Source of the DNA: Actinoplanes regularis
GTDB lineage: Bacteria; Actinomycetota; Actinomycetes; Mycobacteriales; Micromonosporaceae
Direction of reading: 5' to 3'
Assembly: GCF_900188005.1 (NCBI RefSeq)
Contig: NZ_FZNR01000031.1
Span: 33,015 to 97,014, forward strand
DNA length: 64,000 nt
Below, in pieces: positions 35,611 through 43,824 of this stretch (position 1 is the stretch's first letter; the number at the start of each line of letters is the position of its first letter). The position numbers and the translations under genes were made by a program. Below the pieces are notes generated by a model. That model saw only the letters and a program-made list of their open reading frames with translations. It made no database searches and was not told where the DNA came from.

Positions 35611-35910
35611 ATGTTCACGATTCTCACCCTTCTATCCGATCTCACCGCTGCGGCTGCGGTGCAGCCGCTCGCGGCTCCGAAAAGCCTGCCGCAGGTCATC
35701 GACGGCATCACCGGCTGGATCATGGGCATCATCGCGGTCGTCGCGACGATGTTCCTGGTCATCGGCGGCCTGCGCTACATGGCCGCCGGAGGCGATCCCG
35801 CCCAGGTCGAGCAGGCTAAAGGCAACTTCAAGTCCGCGCTGATCGGCTACGCCCTCGCCGTCTTGGCCCCAGTGGTCCTGAAGGTGCTTCAGGGAATCCT
35901 GGGCGGCTGA
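35611..35910 (+). CDS. VirB2/TrbC-like pilin of a type IV secretion system
   Basis: A 99-residue protein with an N-terminal hydrophobic segment, a short linker, and two long hydrophobic helices (DGITGWIMGIIAVVATMFLVIGGLRYM and SALIGYALAVLAPVVLKVLQGI) joined by a polar loop AAGGDPAQVEQAKGN. This is the standard layout of VirB2/TrbC pilins and their Gram-positive equivalents. It starts the conjugation operon and is followed after 6 bp by the VirB6-like gene. Confidence 0.85.
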   Translation: MFTILTLLSDLTAAAAVQPLAAPKSLPQVIDGITGWIMGIIAVVATMFLVIGGLRYMAAGGDPAQVEQAKGNFKSALIGYALAVLAPVVLKVLQGILGG

Positions 35911-35916
35911 TCCATT

Positions 35917-36813
35917 ATGACCGACTGGCTCATGGATGGCCTGGTCAGCTGGCTCGCCGAGAAGGTCGTCGACCTTCTCAGCGGCCTGCTGGCGTTGCTG
36001 GCCTCGACACTGTTCGCATCGCCGGACGTCACCGTCCTGCCGCAGGTCAAGTCGATCGCCGACAAGAGCGCCATGGTCGTCGACGCCTGCTTCATCCTCG
36101 CCATCCTCGCCGTGGGCATTGCGACCATGACCGGCGACTCGATCCAGATGCGCCAAGGCATCAAGGAGCTGATCCCGCGCCTGGTCGTCGCGTTCGTGCT
36201 GTCCGCGTTCTCCGTGCCGCTGACCGGCCAGCTCATCACCATCGCGAACGCCATCACGGTCTCGATGAGCGGCGCTAGCGCGCCGACCACGGCAACGGTC
36301 GACTTCGTCAAGGCCCGCATCAAAGCAGCGATGTCCGAGGACGGGAACGCGCTCCTCGTGGCCATCATCGGGCTGCTGATCGTCGTGCTGATGGGCATGC
36401 TCATCGGGAGCTGGTTCGTGCGCATCGGCGTGCTGTTGGTTCTCGCGGGGATCGGGCCGGTCGCGCTGGCCTGCTACGCAACTCCTTGGACTCAGGGTGC
36501 CGCCGGCCTGTGGTGGAAGACCCTGCTGGGTTGCCTGGCCACCCCGGCGCTGCAAGGCGTCGCGTTCACCACCGGCATCGACCTGATCATTAACCCGGAC
36601 GCGAACCTGCCGATCGTTCTCGGAGTTCCGGAGTCGGACACGTTGAACCTGGTCCTCGTCGTGGTGATGCTCTGGGTCACGATCAAGATCCCGGCCCTGA
36701 TGCGCCGCTACGTGACGGCGGGCAAAGCGCCCAACCTCGGCGGATTCCTGCTCCGGGCCGTGTTCATCCAAAGCATCACCCGCCGCCTGCCCATCCTGCG
36801 AGGTGGCCGATGA
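35917..36813 (+). CDS. VirB6/TrbL-like conjugal transfer membrane protein
   Basis: A 298-residue polytopic membrane protein with about six to eight hydrophobic segments (VVDLLSGLLALLASTLF, VVDACFILAILAVGIATM, LLVAIIGLLIVVLMGMLIG, VLLVLAGIGPVALACYA). It has the conserved WTQGAAGLWWKTLLGCLATPALQ region seen in TrbL/VirB6-like proteins of actinobacterial elements. It probably forms part of the inner-membrane channel. The 3' end overlaps the PrgI gene by 4 bp. Confidence 0.85.
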   Translation: MTDWLMDGLVSWLAEKVVDLLSGLLALLASTLFASPDVTVLPQVKSIADKSAMVVDACFILAILAVGIATMTGDSIQMRQGIKELIPRLVVAFVLSAFSVPLTGQLITIANAITVSMSGASAPTTATVDFVKARIKAAMSEDGNALLVAIIGLLIVVLMGMLIGSWFVRIGVLLVLAGIGPVALACYATPWTQGAAGLWWKTLLGCLATPALQGVAFTTGIDLIINPDANLPIVLGVPESDTLNLVLVVVMLWVTIKIPALMRRYVTAGKAPNLGGFLLRAVFIQSITRRLPILRGGR

Positions 36814-37703
36814 CCGGCGAGGACACCACCACCCCCCGCGCCGTGGTCCCGGCGAACATCAACGAGCCCGACCGGATCGCATTCGGATTGACGTTCCGGC
36901 AGCTCGCCATCATCGGCGGCCCGGCCCTGGCCGGGTTCAGCTGCTACCGCACCTTCGGCCCGATCCTGCCGCCTGCGGCCTGGATCGCCGCCGGAATGGT
37001 CGTGTTCTCCGTCGCCGTGGTCCTGGCCATCGGCCGCCGTGACGGACTGCCGCTGAACGTGTGGCTGCGGCACGGCTTCACCTTGTCGCGCAGCCCGCGC
37101 ACCCTCGCCCCCGGAACGGCGCGGGCCAGCTCGGTCGCGGCCGTGGCCGGCAAGCCGAGCGTTCCGGCGCCGCTGCGCTCCCCGGTCACGCGCGTCAATC
37201 CGGCCGGGGTGCTGACCAGCGAAGGCACCGACAAGGTGCTGATCGCGTGCGGCACCACGAACATCCACCTGCGCACCGACAGCGAACAGGCCGCTTTGCT
37301 AGACGCGTTCGGCCGGTTCCTCAACTCGCTGACCGGCCCGGCGCAACTGCTCGTCGCGGCGCAACGGCACGACCTCACCGCGTACGCGCAGGCGACCGCC
37401 GACTTCGCGCCCCGCCTGCCACACCCGGCGCTGCAGAGCGCCGCCGATGACTACGCCGCGTTCCTGCTCGATCTCGACGCCGAGCGTGATCCGCTGCGCC
37501 GTCAGGTCCTCGCGGTCGTCACCGGCGAGCACGCGGCCGATGCCGCCGTTCGCGCTCTGTCCGGCCTCGGTGTCGAAGCCGCCGCCCTAGACGGGCCGGC
37601 CGTCGCCTCGGCCCTGGCCAACGCCGTCGACCCCTTCTCTCCTGCGGTGCCTGGCCCCCGTGCGGTGCCCGGCGCCCCGATCACCGTGCGGAGCACCCCA
37701 TGA
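36810..37703 (+). CDS. PrgI/VirB3-like protein
   Basis: A 297-residue protein whose first 90 residues match PrgI: VPANINEPDRIAFGLTFRQLAIIGGPALAGF, a second membrane helix, and GRRDGLPLNVWLRHGF. The C-terminal 200 residues are soluble and unfamiliar, including TNIHLRTDSEQAALLDAFGRFLNSL, which resembles the domain that VirB4-type proteins use near the membrane. It lies between VirB6-like and VirB4-like genes with 4-bp overlaps on both sides. Confidence 0.85.
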   Translation: MTGEDTTTPRAVVPANINEPDRIAFGLTFRQLAIIGGPALAGFSCYRTFGPILPPAAWIAAGMVVFSVAVVLAIGRRDGLPLNVWLRHGFTLSRSPRTLAPGTARASSVAAVAGKPSVPAPLRSPVTRVNPAGVLTSEGTDKVLIACGTTNIHLRTDSEQAALLDAFGRFLNSLTGPAQLLVAAQRHDLTAYAQATADFAPRLPHPALQSAADDYAAFLLDLDAERDPLRRQVLAVVTGEHAADAAVRALSGLGVEAAALDGPAVASALANAVDPFSPAVPGPRAVPGAPITVRSTP

Positions 37704-39463
37704 AGACGTTGAAAGCCAAGAAGAGCCGCGCGGCAGGGGAGGGCATGCCCTCCCCTGCCGCGCTGTCGGTCACCCCGGCACACGTACGTGTCGGCGACGG
37801 ATACGCCGCCACGTTCGTCGTGTGCGGCTACCCGGCCGAGGTCGGGCCGGCCTGGCTCGACCCGCTGCTGTCCTACCCCGGCCGCGTCGACGTCTCCGTC
37901 CACATCACCCCGGTCGCGCCGCAGCTCGCCGCGCCGATGCTCAAACGCCAGCGCGCCCGCCTGGAATCCTCGCGCCGCCTAGACGCCGGTCAGGGCCGCC
38001 TCGGCGACCCGATGACCGACGCGGCGGCCTCCGACGCCGCCGACCTCGCCGACAGGGTCGCCCGCGGCGCGGCGAAGCTGTTCGACACCGGCATCTACGT
38101 CACCATCCACGCCCGCGACCTGGACGAGCTGCGCACCATCACCGCCGGGGTGAAGTCGGCCGCCGCCAGCGTGCTGCTGGACCTGCAACCGGCCACCTTC
38201 CGCCACCAGCAGGGCTGGATCTCCACGCTGCCGATCGGCGTGGACCCGCTGCGGATGCGCCGCATCCTCGACACCACCGCCCTGGCGGCGGCGTTCCCGC
38301 TCGCCTCGGCGGACCTCGCCGCCCCGGCCCCCGGGATCGTGGCCGCCCCGGACGGTGTGCTCTACGGGCTGAACACCACCAGCAACGGCGTGGTGCTGTG
38401 GAACCGGTGGGCGCAGGACAACCACAACAGCGTGGTCCTGGCCCGCTCGGGTGCGGGCAAGTCGTACTTCGTCAAGTTGGAAGTCCTGCGCAACCTGTAC
38501 CAGGGCACCACCGTTTCGGTGATCGACCCGGAGGACGAGTACACACCTCTGGCCGAACATGTCGGCGGCACGGTCGTGCAGCTCGGCCTGCCGGGCGTAC
38601 GGGTCAACCCGCTCGACCTGCCCGCCGACGACCGGCCCGACACGCTCACCCGGCGCGGTCTCTACCTGCACACGCTGATCTCGGTGATGCTCGGCGCGAC
38701 GCCGCCGCCGGCCGAACGAGCGGCCCTGGACCGGGCCATCACCGCCACCTACAGCAAGGCCGGGATCAACGCTGACCCGGCCACCTGGAGCAAGCCCGCA
38801 CCGCTGCTGCGCGACCTCGCCGCCGTGCTGGCCACCGACGATGATCCGGCCGCCGCACAGCTCGCCGCCCGGCTCGCCCCGTGGACGGTCGGGAACTTCT
38901 CCAGCCTGTTCGACGGCCCCACCACCGCTGCCCCGGGCGGTCACCTCGTGGTGTGGTCGCTGCGGCATCTGCCCGACGAGCTGCGCACGGTCGGCACGCT
39001 GCTCGCCCTCGACGCGATCTGGTCGAGCATCGACGCTCCGGCCACCGGCGGGCGCCGGCGGCGGCAGCTCGTCGTGGTCGACGAAGCCTGGCTGCTGATG
39101 CGCGACGGCGAAGGCGCGAGATTCTTGTTCCGCATGTCCAAGGCGGCCCGCAAGCGCCTCGCCGGGCTGTGCGTGATCACCCAGGACGCCGCCGACGTCC
39201 TGTCGACCGATCTCGGCCTGGCCGTGGTCTCCAACGCCGCGACCCAGGTCTTGATGCGCCAGTCCACCCAGTCGATCGACGCGGTCACCGAGGCGTTCGG
39301 ACTGACCGCCGGAGAGGCCCGGATGCTGCTGGCCGCATCGCGAGGGGAGGGCCTCCTGGTAGCCGGGCGGTCGCGGATCCCGTTTCGCAGCGTGGGGTCG
39401 GCGGCCGAGCACCGGATCGCGGTCACTTCCCCGGAGTTCGTCGCTTCTCTGGGGGATTTGTGA
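37700..39463 (+). CDS. VirB4-family conjugation ATPase
   Basis: A 587-residue ATPase. The N-terminal 230 residues fit the VirB4/TraC N-domain. Walker A is ARSGAGKSYFV (about 247-257), and Walker B is QLVVVDEAWLLM near residue 458, with an arginine-containing RFLFRMSKAARKRL helix after it. VirB4 energises assembly of the conjugation channel. It overlaps the PrgI gene by 4 bp and is the last of the coupled secretion genes before an interruption of 4.3 kb. Confidence 0.92.
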   Translation: MKTLKAKKSRAAGEGMPSPAALSVTPAHVRVGDGYAATFVVCGYPAEVGPAWLDPLLSYPGRVDVSVHITPVAPQLAAPMLKRQRARLESSRRLDAGQGRLGDPMTDAAASDAADLADRVARGAAKLFDTGIYVTIHARDLDELRTITAGVKSAAASVLLDLQPATFRHQQGWISTLPIGVDPLRMRRILDTTALAAAFPLASADLAAPAPGIVAAPDGVLYGLNTTSNGVVLWNRWAQDNHNSVVLARSGAGKSYFVKLEVLRNLYQGTTVSVIDPEDEYTPLAEHVGGTVVQLGLPGVRVNPLDLPADDRPDTLTRRGLYLHTLISVMLGATPPPAERAALDRAITATYSKAGINADPATWSKPAPLLRDLAAVLATDDDPAAAQLAARLAPWTVGNFSSLFDGPTTAAPGGHLVVWSLRHLPDELRTVGTLLALDAIWSSIDAPATGGRRRRQLVVVDEAWLLMRDGEGARFLFRMSKAARKRLAGLCVITQDAADVLSTDLGLAVVSNAATQVLMRQSTQSIDAVTEAFGLTAGEARMLLAASRGEGLLVAGRSRIPFRSVGSAAEHRIAVTSPEFVASLGDL

Positions 39464-39720
39464 ACGAACTGAGGGGTTTTTGGGGGTTGCAGAGCGGCTT
39501 TGGTCCCTCAGTTCGGCGAAGTCCGGAGTGTATCGGGCTGGGCAGTTAGGTGATGGACCCGAGATGTACGGCCGAGCCGGCTTCGACCTGCTCAGGAAGC
39601 GAGTTCTCCTGTCGTGACTACGATGCCCATCGACGTCGCACCTCGGGAGGCCTAGCCAATGGCCGGCCTCCACTCCGTGTGTGAGTACTGCTCGCTGACG
39701 TCACTTGCCGGAGCGTTTAG

Positions 39721-40395
39721 ATGGGCGGCCGTACAGTGACGATCATGGACGTTGCCGACCACCCGATCCCAGTTCATGCCTGCTGGCTGTCGTGGCTTGC
39801 GGTGGCTACCTCTGATCAGGCGGAGGTGGTGCGGTCGATCGGTTTGACAGATGTACGGGCGAGTACCTGGTCGATCGGAGTGGATCTAGTCGACGACATC
39901 GCGCACAGCGGTAACGATCGTTTCTCCACCGTCGTCGTGACTCCGGCTCTGAATGGATGGGTCCTGGTGTTCGGCGCGTGGCTCGGCCTCCCATATCTTG
40001 CATGCACCGATCGGGTCACTCGGCTGTGCGAGCAGTTCAGCGCGCGCTTCGGCAAGGCCCAGGCGTATTTTCACAGCGAACAGAATGACGGCGAGGCGTG
40101 GCTGATCGCTGAGCATGGCACTGTGCTTCGGCGGTGGATCGCTGAGTACCCGGAGTCAGCGATCGGTGAGCCGTTCGGTATCGAACGGGATCTGCTCGAT
40201 GCATTCGGCATCACCGGCAAGCCCGAAGATCTCGACCCGGATGATGACCTGGCATCCTCCTGGGCAGCGACGTGGGGGGACTGCTGGGCAACAACCATCG
40301 CGGCCGAGCACAGCCTTGACCCCACCACTCTCGAACCGTCGACGCCGTCAGCCGGAGCTGTCCTGATCGCCAGCACTCCGCCAGTTGGGCGCTGA
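39721..40395 (+). CDS. Hypothetical protein
   Basis: A 224-residue soluble acidic protein, with VHACWLSWLAVATSDQAEVVRSIG and DLLDAFGITGKPEDLDPDDD. The beta-strand-rich middle (FSTVVVTPALNGWVLVFGAWLG) resembles SMI1-like or other small cytoplasmic folds but no family is certain. It lies between the VirB4 gene and the decayed recombinase trio and could be cargo brought with either. Confidence 0.65.
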   Translation: MGGRTVTIMDVADHPIPVHACWLSWLAVATSDQAEVVRSIGLTDVRASTWSIGVDLVDDIAHSGNDRFSTVVVTPALNGWVLVFGAWLGLPYLACTDRVTRLCEQFSARFGKAQAYFHSEQNDGEAWLIAEHGTVLRRWIAEYPESAIGEPFGIERDLLDAFGITGKPEDLDPDDDLASSWAATWGDCWATTIAAEHSLDPTTLEPSTPSAGAVLIASTPPVGR

Positions 40396-40483
40396 CCCCG
40401 GGCTGGCGTCACGCCTGTTGAGGACCAACGTAAGCAAGATCAATCACGAAATTCGCGCCAGAACGTGATTCTTGCGAACGAAA

Positions 40484-42225
40484 TCAAGCGGGCTGGTTGA
40501 CGGTGCTGGCGTAGCGGGCGGCGCCGCTGATGGACAGGCCGAACAGGTCGCAGAGAGCGCGCAGTTCTCCGCCGTTGGCGTGGGCTCCGTCGAGGATGCG
40601 GTCTTGACGGATTCGGTCGCCGGAGGTGCCGAGTTGTTTGCGGATCCACCAGTTGGTGCATGGCCGGAGGGTGGTCCAGTTGCGGGCGTGGATGAACAGG
40701 TGGGGGTTAACGCTGGTCGGCCAGGTTTTCAGCCGGTATTCGAGATAGGCGTTGAGGCGATCGCGGGCGGGTTCCGCGAGCAAGATGACGCGGTCGTCGA
40801 TGTGCAGCCGGCCATCTTGCACATCGGTGAGTTTCAGCTCGGCGAGCTGGTAGATGCGCACGGCGTGGAAGGCGAGCAGGGCGGTGAGTGCTTCGGTTGC
40901 GGGCCGACCGTCGATAAGGTTCGCGCGGACCTGAGCGAGATCGATGGCGATCGGCGCTTTCCTGATGTTGGACGGGTTCTTCATGCGGGCGGTGGGGTTG
41001 ACGAACACGGTCTTGCGGGCTTTGAGGATCCGGAAGATCGACCGGAGGCCTTGCAGCATCGTGGGGCGTTCGGTGCCGCCGGAGGGCAGGACCGCGCGGA
41101 CCTGGTCGGCGTGATCGCTCGCAACGATTGATGCTCGGTGGCCCATTGGCGGATGGCGGGCAGTGCCCAGCGCAGCTGAGTGCTCGTGGTGTTGTCGTGC
41201 CGGGGACGACGACGCGGGGTGGTCTCGGAGCCGTGCCGCATGACGTCGAACCAGACGCTGAGCTCACTGCGCATGGGCTCGGGCAAGTCGCTGATCACGG
41301 TCAGGAACCAGCGCTCGATCGCGGGGGCGCGGTCCTCCTTGAGCATGCCGGCTTCGTCGAGGACGTCCGCGACGACGCGGGCCGGATGCCTGATCCGGCT
41401 CAGCAGCATGATGTCGCTGCGTCGGATCGGCGCTCCTGGAGTGTCCTGGATCGCGAGCATGATCCGGACGGCGCGGCGAACTCGTTCCGCCTTGGACTTG
41501 GTCCAGCCGTAGCGGCGGGCGTGGTCGCCAACAAATTGCATGAGCGCCGCCTCCAAGCCTGGAAGCGGCGGTGGTGGCAGCTGGAGGCCGGGATGGGCGG
41601 ACAGGTCTCGCGTGAGGTCGAAGAAGACGAGCTGGCGGTGCTCGACTGGGCGCAGCAGGCTCATGTCGGCCGGAACGGTCTTCTTCACGTAGGGCTTGCT
41701 GGGCCCGGATCCGGTCCACATGCCGGCGAAGAACAGCTGCTGACCGTACCGGTTGGCGTCGGCCATCGGCACTCGATCGGGACGCTCGCCGTGCAGCCGC
41801 GCGATCATGCTGCGTTGCCGGAAGCAGAGCCGGCAATGTCCGGCTTCGCCGAGGTGAGCGTGCCGCGAGCAGGTCGGACAGTCTCCGAGCTGCGGGAATC
41901 TTTCTCCCCAGTTCCGGCAGGCCGCGCATTGCCAGCCGTAGGTGCGGGTGACGCCCCAGGCGAAGCAGTGTGGGCAGGAGTCGATGACCACGGGAATGCT
42001 GGCCAGCGGCCCGGCTTCTCGCCAGACCGGCGACAGCTGGCCCGGGGCATGCGGGTGGCAGCGGGCGCACAAGCCGCTGGTGTAGTAGTCCTTGCTGGAC
42101 CTGCATCGGCGGCAGGGCGGCGGCGTGACGGGGCCGCCGGGCCAGCACTGGAAGCAGAACGGCACCTCTCGCATCGCGGGAGGACGGACCCGGCAGACCG
42201 TGCATGGTTTCGGACGTCGCGTCAT
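40484..42225 (-). pseudogene. Frameshifted zinc-finger/tyrosine-recombinase-like gene
   Basis: The N-terminal 150 residues carry many CxxC pairs (CTVCRVRPP, CFQCWPGG, CRRCRSSKDYYTSGLCARC, CPHC, CAACRNW, CPTCSRH, CRLC), i.e. several zinc knuckles. The middle is helical. After about 41110 the frame changes and the protein continues RSIFRILKARKTVFVNPTARM to the C-terminus. That part has a tyrosine-recombinase-like layout (LTALLAFHAVRIYQLAELKL, HANGGELRALCDLFGLSIS). Joined length would be about 580 residues. It is coupled to the XRE gene by a 4-bp overlap. Confidence 0.7.
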
Positions 42226-42542
42226 GCCGGTGGAGTACTGCGCTGTCGGCCGAGTCGCGCCACCGGCGCGACGGGCTGCTGTTCACCGACCGCTTGCACC
42301 CGTTGCGGCCGTCTTGCCGCGACTTGCTCGGGCTCGCAGATCAACAAGTCGGCCGGACTGCAGCCCAGGACCGAGCAGATGACGTCCAAATCGTCGAGAC
42401 GGATCGTCGTCGGTGTTCCAGTCCACAGGCCGGACATCTTCCCGGCACTGATTTCCAGACCCGCGTCGGCCAGCAATCGCCGCATTTCGGTGGACTTCCA
42501 GATACCCTTCTCGGCCGCGCGCAGGCGCAGATTCCATCGCAT
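42222..42542 (-). CDS. XRE-like helix-turn-helix protein of the recombinase trio
   Basis: A 106-residue protein with WKSTEMRRLLADAGLEISAGKMSGLWTG followed by IRLDDLDVICSVLGCSPADLL, a complete XRE/Cro fold. It starts 4 bp after the recombinase stop and overlaps the zinc-finger gene by 4 bp. Such middle proteins in recombinase trios probably bind the element's ends or its promoter. Confidence 0.8.
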   Translation of the reverse strand: MRWNLRLRAAEKGIWKSTEMRRLLADAGLEISAGKMSGLWTGTPTTIRLDDLDVICSVLGCSPADLLICEPEQVAARRPQRVQAVGEQQPVAPVARLGRQRSTPPA

Positions 42543-42546
42543 CGTC

Positions 42547-43637
42547 TCAGCCTCCCAATCGCGCGAGCCGCGCTGCAGTCCGCTCGTTCGCCGCGACCCA
42601 TGCCTTCTCGACGTGATGCGCAGGCACGTGAACGTAATGTGTCGTCGTCGAAAGCCAGGAATGGCCCAACAATTCCTGGATAGCTTTTAGGTCGACGCCT
42701 TGGCGATACAACGACGAAGCGCAGAAATGTCTCAGCACATGCGGCGTCAAACGGCCTTTCCACTGCGGCAGCCAGCGCGCCACCGCCTCGGCGAGGCCGT
42801 CTCGAAGCACCTGGTCCCCGGCCCGGTGACACAACCCGTCAACGGATCGGGTAGCCGCTCAGTCGGTAGCAGGGGCGCATCGAGCCGCTGATAGTCATCG
42901 CCGAATTGGTGCCGGACATCGGTGACCCACCAGTCCAATAGCGCCCCAACCGAGTTGATGGCGGGGATCAGTCGAGTCTTCGGGCCGCGACCACGGCTGC
43001 CCTTACCGAACCGGACGTGCACCGATCCGAACTCGCCCAGATCTCTGCGCCAGTCCCTGATATCGAGCATCCGAGTTTCCTGAATTCGTAATCCGACGCG
43101 GCGCCACAACGACGCGGCAAGGTAACACCGCGCGGCCGGCAGATACTTGCGGGCGCTCGGCAGCCAGTCGCGCCACGCAGCGAACAGCTCGTCTATCTCG
43201 TCTTCGCTGGGCGGCACCCGCGCAGCGCCGTAATCCGAGCGGCCAGGCCGGTTGAACTCGTCGATCACCTGCGCGACGACGACGCCGGTCAACGCCGCGA
43301 TGTCGCCCTGCTGCCGTTCGACCAGAAAGTCGAAGAATCTGCCGATTGAGCTGGCCTTGTGCTCCACCGTCAGCCGCGCGCGTCCCGACGTCCGCTGGTG
43401 GGCGAGGAATCGGTCGGCGTCACCAGGTTGAGCCGTCCAGACCGGGCGGCCCAGGAAACGGATGAACTCGAACAACGTGTATCGGTCCGCCGAGACCGTG
43501 CTGTCGCATGAGCCAGCGGCAACCCCGGACAACAGGAACTGATCCACCAGCTCCTGCTCGAAGTCCTGCGCGTCCTGCTCCGTCGCAAGGCGCCGCGGCC
43601 CATGCAACGACCGCACCACCGCGAGCGCCACGCGCAC
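42547..43637 (-). pseudogene. Frameshifted tyrosine recombinase (integrase)
   Basis: The N-terminal core-binding domain (STVSADRYTLFEFIRFLGRPV) and the first catalytic region (LWRRVGLRIQETRMLDI) read in one frame to about 42820. The remainder with HVLRHFCASSLYRQG, AIQELLGHSW and THYVHV (the H-x-x-R, H/W and Tyr nucleophile) is in another frame. The complete protein would be about 360 residues. As it stands the catalytic residues are split, so the element is probably immobile. Confidence 0.85.
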
Positions 43638-43824
43638 ACCTCAGATCCGAGAACTCGACCATCCACTTAGAACATTGGAGATCGTTCATGATTCCCGACG
43701 CTACGTCAACAAGACCCGGGCCCCGGTTTCGCTGCCTACAGCCCTGCAGAAGGCCGCTTCATCGGTCCATGGGGTCTGAGGAACTCCAGACAAGTCCGGT
43801 AACGGGGATCGGCGAGGTGACCTC

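Noticed and set aside
37979..39673. Minus-strand open frame of 564 codons opposite the VirB4 gene
   Set aside because: Antisense shadow; the plus strand has Walker A and B motifs and coupled neighbours.
40484..43637. Identification as a classical RIT element
   Set aside because: RIT elements have three tyrosine recombinases; here the middle protein is XRE-like and the third has a zinc-knuckle N-terminus.
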